Both the position numbers and the translations under genes were made by a program. Positions 48,301 through 57,543 of a stretch of DNA of 64,000 nt are shown here, one piece after another. The first letter of the stretch is position 1, and the number at the start of each line of letters is the position of its first letter. This DNA comes from Luteimicrobium sp042670205. GTDB lineage: Bacteria > Actinomycetota > Actinomycetes > Actinomycetales > Cellulomonadaceae. A model generated the notes under the pieces. That model had not been told where the DNA came from and ran no database searches. It was given only the letters and a program-made list of their open reading frames with translations. The stretch is taken from contig NZ_JBHUWD010000002.1 of assembly GCF_042670205.1 (NCBI RefSeq), forward strand, positions 202,565-266,564, written 5' to 3'.

Positions 48301-50334
48301 ACGCTCAACGAGGGCACGAACGACGACGGGACCGCGAAGACCGCGCGCACGGCGGTCGGCCTCGACGACGCGACGCCCACGCTCCTGCGGGGCAACTCGG
48401 TCGCGGGGACGAGCACGAGCCCGTGGGGGTTCAACATCATGCACGGCACCGAGCCCCTGGACTTCACGGTCGACGTGAAGACCGCGGGCTGGCACGACCT
48501 CACGGTCTATCGGTCGGACGCGGCGATCCTGTTCGACCGGATCGTGATCGAGACGCGGGCGGGCGCGGTCGGGGACGGTCTCGTCGGGCCGACGGAGAGC
48601 CCGAACACCGTCGCGGCCGCGCAGAAGGCCACGGTCGCGGCGCTGCCGTCGAACCTGCCCGCGCTGCACCGGCTCGCTCCGGTCGAGACGACGGTCGGCG
48701 CCACGGCCGCCGTCGACGGGGTCGTCGGGGGAGTCGCGTCCGCGGAGTCGGACAACACCACGGCGGCGACGGTGAGCGTGGACGACGGGAAGCTCAGCGT
48801 CACGGGGCGCCGGGTCGGGAAGGCGGAGGTCTCCGTCACCGACACGGACGGTGAGGCCTGGGTCCTGTCCGTCACCGTGGACCGCGGGGCGGTCACCTCG
48901 ACGGGGCCGTACGTGGAGAAGGGGGGCCTGGTCGTCGTGGACACGGCCGACGCGCTCGAGGAGAGCGCGTCCGCACGGACGACCGACGGCAACGACGGCG
49001 TCCACACGTGGACGCTGGCCCGCAACGGGCTCCAGGTCGTGCCGCCCGCCGACGCGAGCGCCAAGGCCAACTGGATCGCGACGACGCCGGCCCAGGGCGA
49101 CGCCCTGCTCGCGGCGGGTCCGAAGGACGTCCTCAACGGGAGCACGGCGTCGGGCGCACCCCCGCGCCTGGACTTCCAGGTCGACATCCGGACAGCGGGC
49201 ACCTACTACCTGTTCGTGAACTCCAGCCACCCGAACGACAATGCGGACTCGTACCACGTCGCCGTCGACGGGACGTGGCGCTACCAGTCGGGCAAGACGT
49301 CGCCGGAGACCGGGTCGGAGACGTGGTACGGCAGCGTCGGCGTCGACGGTGCTGCGTTGAAGCTGTCGGCGGGCGTCCACACGGTCACCCTGGCGGCGCG
49401 CGAGGCCGGGATCGTGCTGAACCAGGTGGCGCTCACGACGAGCACGTCGCCGGGCTTCAGCGGGTTCCGTCCGACGAGCAGCCGTGCGACCGCGACCCCA
49501 CCGCACGGGCTGCCGGCGTCCTCGACCACGGTCGGCGCGTCGGTGACCGTGGAGGGCGTGACGGGGGCGGCGTCGGCGGCGGCGTCGGACAACCCGACGG
49601 CGGCGACGGTGGCGGTGTCCGACGGGAAGGCGACCGTGACCGGGCGGCGGGTCGGGACGGCGGAGATCACCGTCGCCGACGCGGACGGGGGCCTGTGGGC
49701 CCTCCCGGTGACGGTGCACCGGTCTGCGAGCGCCCCGACGGGCGCCTTCGTGGAGCGGGGTGGTCTGGTGGTGCTGGACGTCGCTGACGCGCTCGAGGAG
49801 AGCGAGTCCGCACGGACGACCGACGGCAACGACGGCGTCCACACGTGGGCGCTGGGCCGCAACGGGCTGCAGGTGGTCCCGCCGGCGATCTCGTCGGCGA
49901 AGGCGCAGTGGTTGGCGACGACGCCGGCGGAGGGGGAGGCACTGCTGGAGGCGGGGTCGTCGGACGAGGTGAACGGGAGCACGGCGGCGGGGGCTCCGCC
50001 GCAGCTGACGTTCCGGGTGGACGTGGGCACGGGGGGCACGTACTACCTGTTCGTGAACTCGAGCCATCCGAACGGGGACGCGGACTCGTACCACGTGGTG
50101 GTGGACGGGTCGTGGCGCTACCAGTCGGGCAAGAGCGCGCCGGAGACGGGGTTCGAGTCCTGGTACGGGAGCACGGGCACGGCGGGGGCGGGCCTGGACC
50201 TGACGCCGGGGCTGCACACGGTGACCCTGGCGGCGCGTGAGGCCGGGATCGTGCTGAACCAGGTGGCGCTGACGACGAGCACGTCGCCGGGGTTGGCGGG
50301 GTTCTTGCCGGTGAGCGGGAGGGAGGCGTCGTGA
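45367..50334 (+). CDS. Secreted GH115 alpha-glucuronidase with duplicated C-terminal modules
   Basis: Family 115 enzymes remove (4-O-methyl)-glucuronic acid from glucuronoxylan. The 1655-residue protein has a signal peptide (residues 1 to about 48, RTRRW then a hydrophobic stretch to GSAQA), the GH115 catalytic region (about 60-720; GFFINDEERTLAWARKKF, LRLRLDTLWPAMHG, WAEDNYGYLRQVP, YYHVSYWGEPKSYLWLNSTP), and a GH115_C-like beta domain from about residue 898 (YVALEAEHFSSNVRG). Residues 1107-1369 and 1386-1648 are two copies of a 263-residue unit: a BIG2-like segment plus a carbohydrate-binding-like beta module (TYYLFVNSSHPN). ATG 45367 is chosen for its ribosome site and signal peptide. It faces the GH18 gene across shared operators. 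Confidence 0.92.
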   Translation: MAQAGQSGPGVQHERGFVGRTRRWGAAVAAGSLVAASFTAVTAGSAQAVTHAAARSSSGFTVYDGTRTTPILMDAGYEGDHGDRDYTQVRRAVQDLRQDVAMVTGGIDAHAVQSLLADDENAEAARLDGADPARVPALLTSATPQRTAIIVGEVGQSPLIDRIVKAGKFDEAAGIRGKWEAYATKTIKDPLPGVDRALVIAGSDARGTIYGTYSISEEIGVSPWYWFSDVPVQRQTTVAVKGKTHVEEGPSVKYRGFFINDEERTLAWARKKFPTADGTVDVNYYRHVFELILRLRLDTLWPAMHGAGTAFNAATDTGTYDDGTPVNAQEAAEYGVIASTSHAEPMLRNNEGEWRQWYTANKTKYDIKGSDSNAAYDYSINKPAILQYWRERIEANSDFESIIVLGIRGVSDNNAAFTADNPYGFKDKVEMEADVIREQRRIIADTYGAEDAVPQVFIPYKEMNDLYNQGLKKYIPADVTLMWAEDNYGYLRQVPTQTEAARAGGNGVYYHVSYWGEPKSYLWLNSTPMSLMVQQLHRAWSSGVQRYWVLNVGDIKPGDMKLELFSKLAWDVDGYDDTNIESTFLTQDVERDYGLHGKNARTVADALGRFDTLESTKRAEFWGEVNTSSATSGRIHDGEVFPFSATSDGDELQRYIDESDDLVRILQGVSAKLDPSYRAAFYEQVLYRVRSYRNMAEQIGYYEKNQLAASQGRYASAGSYELLSKAARDRIFTDEQTWNALSDGKWAGIIGHSHPEGFPNEGTVMLTNDRYARVEKPVAGVGAAAEGGMEPGAGTLRFDAAAPDDERFFDVFNRDDVASPHGWVAETDASWLTLSRRSGTVATEQRVVVTVGKQHPAATATIRVFDAVRGKKSGDPVATFTVVSERPVVDLHRVKGPVHLEANGYVALEAEHFSSNVRGADGSRWAAQQGVGQRGSVMGSYPETAPRVDDGFEKTARLTYRVYFRSTGTFTGTFYRVPTLNEGTNDDGTAKTARTAVGLDDATPTLLRGNSVAGTSTSPWGFNIMHGTEPLDFTVDVKTAGWHDLTVYRSDAAILFDRIVIETRAGAVGDGLVGPTESPNTVAAAQKATVAALPSNLPALHRLAPVETTVGATAAVDGVVGGVASAESDNTTAATVSVDDGKLSVTGRRVGKAEVSVTDTDGEAWVLSVTVDRGAVTSTGPYVEKGGLVVVDTADALEESASARTTDGNDGVHTWTLARNGLQVVPPADASAKANWIATTPAQGDALLAAGPKDVLNGSTASGAPPRLDFQVDIRTAGTYYLFVNSSHPNDNADSYHVAVDGTWRYQSGKTSPETGSETWYGSVGVDGAALKLSAGVHTVTLAAREAGIVLNQVALTTSTSPGFSGFRPTSSRATATPPHGLPASSTTVGASVTVEGVTGAASAAASDNPTAATVAVSDGKATVTGRRVGTAEITVADADGGLWALPVTVHRSASAPTGAFVERGGLVVLDVADALEESESARTTDGNDGVHTWALGRNGLQVVPPAISSAKAQWLATTPAEGEALLEAGSSDEVNGSTAAGAPPQLTFRVDVGTGGTYYLFVNSSHPNGDADSYHVVVDGSWRYQSGKSAPETGFESWYGSTGTAGAGLDLTPGLHTVTLAAREAGIVLNQVALTTSTSPGLAGFLPVSGREAS
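48685..50310 (+). repeat. Tandem 789-bp duplication encoding the GH115 C-terminal modules
   Basis: Copy 1 is 48685-49473 and copy 2 is 49522-50310, both exactly 789 bases, joined by a 48-base linker. Long near-identical DNA tracts (for example the region encoding ARTTDGNDGVHTW, and that encoding GIVLNQVALTTSTSPG) show recent duplication or gene conversion. Confidence 0.85.
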
Positions 50335-50359
50335 CGGACCGGGCCTGAGCGTCCGGGAC

Positions 50360-50404
50360 GCGGCCGGTGCCGTCCGCCCTCGCGGGGCGGGTGGCGCCGG
50401 CCGC
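50360..50404. terminator. Bidirectional terminator between GH115 and PPOX genes
   Basis: GCGGCCGGTGCC (50360-50371) pairs with GGCGCCGGCCGC (50393-50404), one G-T wobble, with an inner CGCCC/GGGCG stem. Lies between convergent genes. Confidence 0.75.
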
Positions 50405-50421
50405 GCCGTCCGTGCGGAGTC

Positions 50422-50880
50422 TCAGGGGGCGGTCGGCGGGGGCGGTGCGTAGGTCCGGGTGGGGGACAGTCGCACCACGAACCGGTGCGCGCCCGGTTCG
50501 GGTGGTGGGGTGGCACCGCCCATGTGCTGCCCGTACATCGTCCGGTGGAAGGCGCCGTCCGGGTCGTCGACGAGCTCGACGGTCCCGGAGACGGTGGCGT
50601 AGGCGGTGCTCGCGTCGGCCCCGGGCAGGCCGTGGACCAGCAGGTTCACGCGGGGGTCGCGCTGCATGTTCGAGGTCTTGCGACGGCCCTCGATCGTGCT
50701 GAAGAGGATGTCGTCGCCGTCGCGCGCGACGAAGATCACCGACGACTGCGGGGAGCCGTCAGGGTTGGTGGTCGACAGGACGGACAGGTGGGGGCCCGCG
50801 AGGACGCGCTCGGCGGTCTGCCGGGCGACGTCGTGGGGGCTGCCGTGCCGATAGGGGTCGAGGAATCTCTGTGTCGTCAT
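50422..50880 (-). CDS. Pyridoxamine 5'-phosphate oxidase-like flavin/F420-binding protein
   Basis: A 152-residue split-barrel protein of the PPOX superfamily, a group that in actinobacteria includes F420- or FMN-dependent reductases (Rv1155-like). Seen: VARQTAERVLAGPHLSVLST, then NPDGSPQSSVIFV, GRRKTSNMQRDPRVNLLVHG and ATVSGTVELVDD, the usual cofactor-binding strands. ATG 50880, head-to-head with the sigma gene at 50964 (83-base shared promoter region), suggesting the sigma factor may control it. Confidence 0.85.
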   Translation of the reverse strand: MTTQRFLDPYRHGSPHDVARQTAERVLAGPHLSVLSTTNPDGSPQSSVIFVARDGDDILFSTIEGRRKTSNMQRDPRVNLLVHGLPGADASTAYATVSGTVELVDDPDGAFHRTMYGQHMGGATPPPEPGAHRFVVRLSPTRTYAPPPPTAP

Positions 50881-50963
50881 ACCCCGTGCCGACCCGTGGC
50901 GCGGCCCGGAGGAATCGCGGCGGGCCCGATTCTTTCGGGCGGCCTCGCGAGTCGGTAGGTGAT

Positions 50964-51947
50964 GTGACCGTGCCCGACGTGACGACGGACGACTTCGAGG
51001 AGGCGACGGCTCCCTACCGGCGGGAGCTGTTCGCGCACTGCTACCGGATGACGGGTTCCCTCGGCGACGCCGAGGACCTGGTCCAGGAGACGTACCTGCG
51101 GGCGTGGCGGTCGTTCGACGGGTTCGAGGGCCGGTCCTCCGTGCGGACGTGGCTCTACCGGATCGCGACCAACGTGTGCCTGTCCGCGCTGGACCGCGCG
51201 CGACGGCGTCCTCTGCCGTCGGGGCTCGGCGCCCCGACGGACGACCCGTACGCTCCGGTGGCGTCGCCGCCCGGCGAGGTGGTGTGGCTCGAGCCGGTGC
51301 CGGACGGCCTCGTGCTCGACGAGCGTGCCGACCCCGCGGAGGTCGTCGCCGCACGCCACCGGGTGCGGCTCGCCCTGGTGGCGTCGTTGCAGCTCCTCCC
51401 GCCTCGTCAACGTGCCGCCCTGGTCCTGTGCGAGGTGCTCGAGCTCCCCGCGGCCGAGGCGGCGGAACTGCTCGGGGTGTCGGTCGTCGCGGTCAAGAGC
51501 CTCCTGCAGCGTGCGCGGGGCCGCCTCGCCGAGTCGTCCGTCAGCGACTCCGACCTCGTCGAGCCCACGGACCCCGCGGCCCGGCTGGTCCTGGACCGGT
51601 ACATGGCGGCCTTCGAACGGTCCGACGCCGGGGCGGTCGCGCGCCTGCTCACGGAGGACACCGTCCTGGAGATGACCGGGACGACGACCTGGTTCTCGGG
51701 CAACGCCACGTGTGCCCCGTTCGTCGAGGCTCAGGCCGTCGGGCACCCCGGGGACTGGCGGATGCTTCCTGTCGCGGCGAACGGTCAGCTCGGCGCGGCG
51801 GCGTACCACCGCGGGGCGGGGCGGACGTACCTCCCGTTCGCGATCGTCGTGCTCGCGACGACCAGGTCCCACCTGAGCCGGATCACCTTGTTCACCGATC
51901 CGGGACTCTTCCCACGATTCGGGCTGCCGGCCTTCCTCGAGCGGTGA
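50964..51947 (+). CDS. ECF-type RNA polymerase sigma factor with SnoaL-like C-terminal domain (SigG-like)
   Basis: A 327-residue sigma factor. Region 2: LFAHCYRMTGSLGDAEDLVQ and YLRAWRSFDGF; region 4: LPPRQRAALVLCEVLELPAA with the helix-turn-helix AELLGVSVVAVKSLLQRARG. The last 130 residues (RYMAAFERSDAGAVARLLTE onward) form a SnoaL-like domain in place of a separate anti-sigma partner. It resembles the TIGR02960/SigG group. GTG 50964 chosen; no strong ribosome site. Divergent from the PPOX gene and convergent with another sigma gene. Confidence 0.9.
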   Translation: MTVPDVTTDDFEEATAPYRRELFAHCYRMTGSLGDAEDLVQETYLRAWRSFDGFEGRSSVRTWLYRIATNVCLSALDRARRRPLPSGLGAPTDDPYAPVASPPGEVVWLEPVPDGLVLDERADPAEVVAARHRVRLALVASLQLLPPRQRAALVLCEVLELPAAEAAELLGVSVVAVKSLLQRARGRLAESSVSDSDLVEPTDPAARLVLDRYMAAFERSDAGAVARLLTEDTVLEMTGTTTWFSGNATCAPFVEAQAVGHPGDWRMLPVAANGQLGAAAYHRGAGRTYLPFAIVVLATTRSHLSRITLFTDPGLFPRFGLPAFLER

Positions 51948-51986
51948 TTCCACGCCGGCGAGCCGTGGGGTGGCGTCTCGACGGCG

Positions 51987-52895
51987 TCAGCCGAGCACGT
52001 CGGCGAGGTCGAGCCGGGCGAGGCGCTCGGGGTCGGCGAGGATGTCGATCTCGGTGACGCGGCCGTCGTCGACGGTGAAGCCGAGGACCGCGAACGGCCT
52101 GCCGTGCGGCGCGACGAGGACCCCGGCGACCCCGTTGACGAGCACCAGGCGCGCAGCCGAGGACAGGGTCGCGAACTGGCGTGCCTGCGCGATGACGGCC
52201 TCCGGACCCCGGACGGTGCGCGACGGGCCGGCGGGGCCCGCACCCGCGTCGGCGCGCAGCGTGACGTCGGGGGCGAGCAGGTGAGCGAGGCGCTCGAGGT
52301 CGCCGTCCCGCGACGCCGCGACGAACGCCTCGACGACGTCGCGGTGGTGTCGCGCGTCGGCCCCGCGCACCCGGCCCGGGTCGGCGTGCGGGCCCGCCGC
52401 GCGCAGGCGGCCGCGCGCCCGGCTCGCGAGCTGCTTCGCGGCGCCCGGGGAGCGGTCGAGGACGGCGCCGATCTCGTCGAACGGCACCGCGAACACGTCG
52501 TGCAGCACGAACGCGAGCCGTTCCGACGGCGACAGCGTGTCGAGGACGACCAGCAGCGCGAGGCCCACCGAGTCCGCGAGGAGCGCCCGCTCCTCCGGGC
52601 CCTCCACGGCGACCGTCCCGGAGCCCGGCAGCGCCCGGACCACCGGGTCGGGCACGTGGACGTCGAGCGGGTCCTCGCGGCGCGCCGCCCGCGAGCGCAG
52701 CAGGTCCAGGCACACCCGCGAGACGACGGTCGTGAGCCAGGCCCGCAGGTTCACGACGTCGTCCGTGCCGGACCGCGACATCCGCAGCCACGTCTCCTGC
52801 ACGGCGTCGTCGGCCTCGGTCAGGGAGCCGAGCATGCGGTACGCCACCCCGCGCAGGTGCGCCCGGTGCGCCTCGAAGAGCTCCGCGTCGTCCAC
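51987..52895 (-). CDS. ECF-type sigma factor with SnoaL-like domain (SigI/SigJ-like, copy 1)
   Basis: A 302-residue sigma factor: region 2 YRMLGSLTEADDAVQETWLR, region 4 LSPSERLAFVLHDVFAVPF with LDRSPGAAKQLASRARGRL, and a SnoaL-like C-terminal domain (DVVEAFVAASRDGDLERLA, FAVLGFTVDDGRVTEIDIL). GTG 52895 has a good GGAGGT site. Its nearest relative in the window is the sigma gene at 63032, with matching segments in both halves. It is head-to-head with the deazaflavin-dependent oxidoreductase gene across 79 bases, a likely target. Confidence 0.9.
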   Translation of the reverse strand: MDDAELFEAHRAHLRGVAYRMLGSLTEADDAVQETWLRMSRSGTDDVVNLRAWLTTVVSRVCLDLLRSRAARREDPLDVHVPDPVVRALPGSGTVAVEGPEERALLADSVGLALLVVLDTLSPSERLAFVLHDVFAVPFDEIGAVLDRSPGAAKQLASRARGRLRAAGPHADPGRVRGADARHHRDVVEAFVAASRDGDLERLAHLLAPDVTLRADAGAGPAGPSRTVRGPEAVIAQARQFATLSSAARLVLVNGVAGVLVAPHGRPFAVLGFTVDDGRVTEIDILADPERLARLDLADVLG

Positions 52896-52974
52896 CGTGT
52901 TACCTCCGGTCCTCGGGTTCCGTCCACGGGGTAGACGGTCCGCACGCGACCAACGTAACGACGAGGAGCCAGAC

Positions 52975-53481
52975 ATGAGCGACCCCACCACGAACGCGAG
53001 CCCTGCAGCGACGGGCGCGAGCCCCACCACCGGCGAGTCCCGGACGATCGCGGCGCAGGGCCTGGCGAACCGGATCGTCCGGGCGGTGCTGCGCACCCCG
53101 GGCCTCGACCGGGTCGCCGGGCGGCGCCTGGTCACCCTGTACGTCGTCGGGCGCACGTCCGGGAGGCGCTACACCGTCCCGGTCGCGTACGCGGCGCACG
53201 AGGGGTCGCTCCTGGTCGGCACCCCGGCTCGGTGGGGTCGCAACCTCCGCACCGGCGAGCCCCTCGAGGTCCGGCTGCGGGGCCGGCGTCGGACCGTGGA
53301 CGTCGAGGTACTCACCGCGCAGGAGGACGTCGTGGCCGCGTACGCGGTGATGTGCCGCGAGAACAAGACGTTCGCGTCGCTCAACGACGTCCGCCGCGCC
53401 GACGACGGCACACCCGTGGCCGAGGACCTCGTCGCCGCATGGGCACGGGGCTCGCGCGCCTACCGCCTCACCCCGCGCTGA
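52975..53481 (+). CDS. Nitroreductase-family deazaflavin (F420)-dependent oxidoreductase
   Basis: A 168-residue protein of the Ddn/PF04075 family, which uses reduced F420 to reduce quinones or nitro compounds. Diagnostic region: LVTLYVVGRTSGRRYTVPV then GSLLVGTPARWGRNLRTGEP and VEVRLRGRRR. ATG with ACGAGGAGCC ribosome site. Probably controlled by the divergent sigma factor. The last 22 bases overlap the convergent pectinesterase gene. Confidence 0.87.
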   Translation: MSDPTTNASPAATGASPTTGESRTIAAQGLANRIVRAVLRTPGLDRVAGRRLVTLYVVGRTSGRRYTVPVAYAAHEGSLLVGTPARWGRNLRTGEPLEVRLRGRRRTVDVEVLTAQEDVVAAYAVMCRENKTFASLNDVRRADDGTPVAEDLVAAWARGSRAYRLTPR

Positions 53482-54599
53482 TCCTCGCCGGACTCGCCCG
53501 CGAGCCCGTGCTGGGGCGCCCAGCCGTCGTCGCCCGCGAGGTAGGCGGCAATCGTGTTCGCCCGGGCGCCCGCCGCGTCGAGCTGAGGACGCTCGGGGGT
53601 CACGAGGGCGCCCGGGCCACGGTTGTGGAGCTCGGCGTTGCTGCCCGCCGTCCAGTCGTAGCCCGCCATGGTCGCCCAGGGGGCGGCGACGGCGAGGTGG
53701 GGGCCGAGGTACGAGTCGCGCACGACGGCGCGCGGCTCGTTGTCGGGGGCGCTGCTCGGGTGCCACGGGCGTCCCAGCGCGTAGCTGCCCGGGTCGGCGT
53801 CGGAGATCAGGCGCGAGCGCGTCACGAGGAACCCGTGCGCGGACGACGCCGACGTGCTGGGCGCGAGCACGTACCCGTTCGGGGTGCCGGTCCGGCGCAG
53901 CGCCTTGATGGTCGACCGGTCGATCACCGCGGTCGCGCGGCCGAAGACGAAGTCCACGTCGCCCTCGATCCAGCTGTCGTGCACGTACACGCGCGCGGGC
54001 ACGTCGACGGCGGGGGAGTCGAGGTACAGGGTGTCCTGGTTGCCGAGGAACCGGACGTGGTCGAAGACGACCCGGTCCGCCGTCGTCTTGACCGCGACGG
54101 CCTGACGGTTCGCGATCTCGGGGTGGGCCGCCTCGTCGAACCCGTTGGCGAACGTCACGTCGCGGGCCTCGAACCCGTCGCCCGCGACCGTCACCGTCGC
54201 GCTCCCCGACGTGCCCCAGGTCCCTCCGTCGGGCTTCGGGGTGCCGTTCGCCCGGTCGTCCGTGATCACGACGTCGCCGGGGTCGCCCGTGGCACCCACG
54301 AGCCTGAGGCGCGGCTTGTCGGCCCCGATCACGACGCGGCCCTGGTAGACGCCCGGCCGGACGAGGATCTCCACCGGGCGGGACGAGCCCGCCGGCGCGA
54401 GGTCGACGGCCCCCTGGATCGTCGTCGCGTCGCCGGACCCGTCCGCGGCCACGACGAGGTCCGCGCCACCCCGGGCGTCGCCGTCGTGCCGGGCGACGGC
54501 GCCCGCCGGGGCGGCGAGCGCCAGCACCGGCAGCGCTACGAGGAGACCCGGCACCAGGCGCGCACGGCGGCGCGGTCGTCGGGAGTGGGGCGTGAGCAT
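53460..54599 (-). CDS. Secreted pectinesterase (pectin methylesterase, CE8)
   Basis: De-esterifies methylated homogalacturonan outside the cell. The 379-residue protein has an Arg-rich signal peptide (residues 1 to about 34, RRPRRRARLVPGLLV... ending PAGAVA) and a beta-helix with all CE8 motifs: AVKTTADRVVFDHVRFLGNQ followed by DTLY (Gln and first Asp), WIEGDVDFVFGRATA (second Asp) and YALGRPWHPS (Arg). ATG 54599. Two AACCGGTT palindromes lie 65 and 131 bases upstream. Its 3' end overlaps the deazaflavin reductase gene by 22 bases. Confidence 0.94.
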   Translation of the reverse strand: MLTPHSRRPRRRARLVPGLLVALPVLALAAPAGAVARHDGDARGGADLVVAADGSGDATTIQGAVDLAPAGSSRPVEILVRPGVYQGRVVIGADKPRLRLVGATGDPGDVVITDDRANGTPKPDGGTWGTSGSATVTVAGDGFEARDVTFANGFDEAAHPEIANRQAVAVKTTADRVVFDHVRFLGNQDTLYLDSPAVDVPARVYVHDSWIEGDVDFVFGRATAVIDRSTIKALRRTGTPNGYVLAPSTSASSAHGFLVTRSRLISDADPGSYALGRPWHPSSAPDNEPRAVVRDSYLGPHLAVAAPWATMAGYDWTAGSNAELHNRGPGALVTPERPQLDAAGARANTIAAYLAGDDGWAPQHGLAGESGEDQRGVRR

Positions 54600-54663
54600 G
54601 CGGGCCTCCAGTGTCGTCGTCGACAGGCGCGCCCGTGGCGGGCGGCGCTGGTCCCAGGTCGGG

Positions 54664-54671
54664 AACCGGTT
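54664..54671. promoter_or_regulatory. AACCGGTT palindrome, proximal operator of pectinesterase gene
   Basis: Context GGGAACCGGTTACAG, a palindrome with a central CG as in LacI-family operators. It lies 65 bases from the start, near the expected transcription start. Confidence 0.55.
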
Positions 54672-54729
54672 ACAGACAATGCCGCGCGAAGCGCATGTCA
54701 GACAAGAGGCGCGCCCGAGAAACACCAGA

Positions 54730-54737
54730 AACCGGTT
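54730..54737. promoter_or_regulatory. AACCGGTT palindrome, distal operator of pectinesterase gene
   Basis: Context AGAAACCGGTTCGTC, 66 bases from the proximal copy, an integral number of helical turns (about six). Paired sites of this kind fit repression by looping. Confidence 0.55.
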
Positions 54738-54764
54738 CGTCGCGAGCGAGGTGCCGCGCACGAC

Positions 54765-54802
54765 GGGTCACGGCCCGAGACGAGCGTCCCGGGCCGTGAC
54801 CC
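54765..54802 (-). terminator. Terminator of katG
   Basis: GGGTCACGGCCCG (54765-54777) pairs perfectly with CGGGCCGTGACCC (54790-54802), inner GAC/GTC extension, 13 bases beyond the katG stop. Confidence 0.8.
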
Positions 54803-54815
54803 CGTGCCGCCGACG

Positions 54816-57044
<2,229 letters not shown>

Positions 57045-57080
57045 AGGGGATCCTTCCGGTGGGTGACAGGGCAAAAGGGG

Positions 57081-57503
57081 TCAGCCGCGCCGGGCGGTGC
57101 AGTCGGCGCACAGGCCCGAGAAGACGACGTCCGCGGCCTCGATCGTGAAGCCGTGCGTGTCCGAGGGCGTGAGGCAGGGGGCGGCGCCGACGACGCAGTC
57201 GACGTCCTGGACCGTCCCGCACGCGCGGCACACGAGGTGGTGGTGGTTGTCGGCGACGCGGGTCTCGTAGCGCCACGCGTGCCCGGGCAGGTCGATGCGC
57301 CGGACGAGGCCGGCCTCCTCGAGGGCGGCGACGACGCCGTAGACGGTCTGCGCGCTCACGGCACCCAGGCGGGGCTCGAGGCGCCGGACGAGCTCGTCGG
57401 CCTCGGCGTGCGGGGCGGCCTGGAGCTCGTCGAGGACGGCGAGGCGCTGCTGCGTGACGCGCAGGCCCGCGTCGCGCAGGGCGCGGCTCCAGTCGGGCGA
57501 CAT
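57081..57503 (-). CDS. furA: Fur-family regulator FurA (katG repressor)
   Basis: A 140-residue metal-dependent, peroxide-sensing repressor. The winged helix has GLRVTQQRLAVLDELQ and the dimerisation part has HHHLVCRACGTVQDVDC and SGLCADC, two zinc CxxC pairs. In actinobacteria FurA represses its own gene and katG and is released by H2O2; gene order here is the same. ATG 57503 is fixed by the -10 TAGCCT 7 bases upstream. A perfect 23-bp palindrome overlaps the promoter. Confidence 0.95.
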   Translation of the reverse strand: MSPDWSRALRDAGLRVTQQRLAVLDELQAAPHAEADELVRRLEPRLGAVSAQTVYGVVAALEEAGLVRRIDLPGHAWRYETRVADNHHHLVCRACGTVQDVDCVVGAAPCLTPSDTHGFTIEAADVVFSGLCADCTARRG

Positions 57504-57510
57504 GCGCCTC

Positions 57511-57538
57511 AGGCTACAGGTTGTCTTGAGTGAGTCAA
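57511..57538 (-). promoter_or_regulatory. Promoter of furA-katG (-35 TTGACT, -10 TAGCCT), leaderless
   Basis: -10 TAGCCT at 57511-57516 lies 7 bases before the ATG, and -35 TTGACT at 57533-57538 is 16 bases further upstream. Confidence 0.7.
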
Positions 57539-57543
57539 GACAA
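57521..57543. promoter_or_regulatory. FurA operator: perfect 9-5-9 palindrome
   Basis: TTGTCTTGA and TCAAGACAA are exact inverted repeats separated by GTGAG. The palindrome covers the -35 and spacer of the furA promoter, so binding would block RNA polymerase. It also lies at the 5' edge of the divergent pseudogene. Confidence 0.8.

Noticed and set aside
44872..50217. A 1781-codon open frame antisense to the GH115 gene
   Set aside because: Composition is Arg/Val/Asp-rich without any domain, signal peptide or conserved motif. It mirrors the codon bias of the GH115 gene; long antisense frames are normal at this GC content.
57045..57074. TTG start for katG at 57074
   Set aside because: It adds ten residues without homology; the GTG at 57044 has a better ribosome site.
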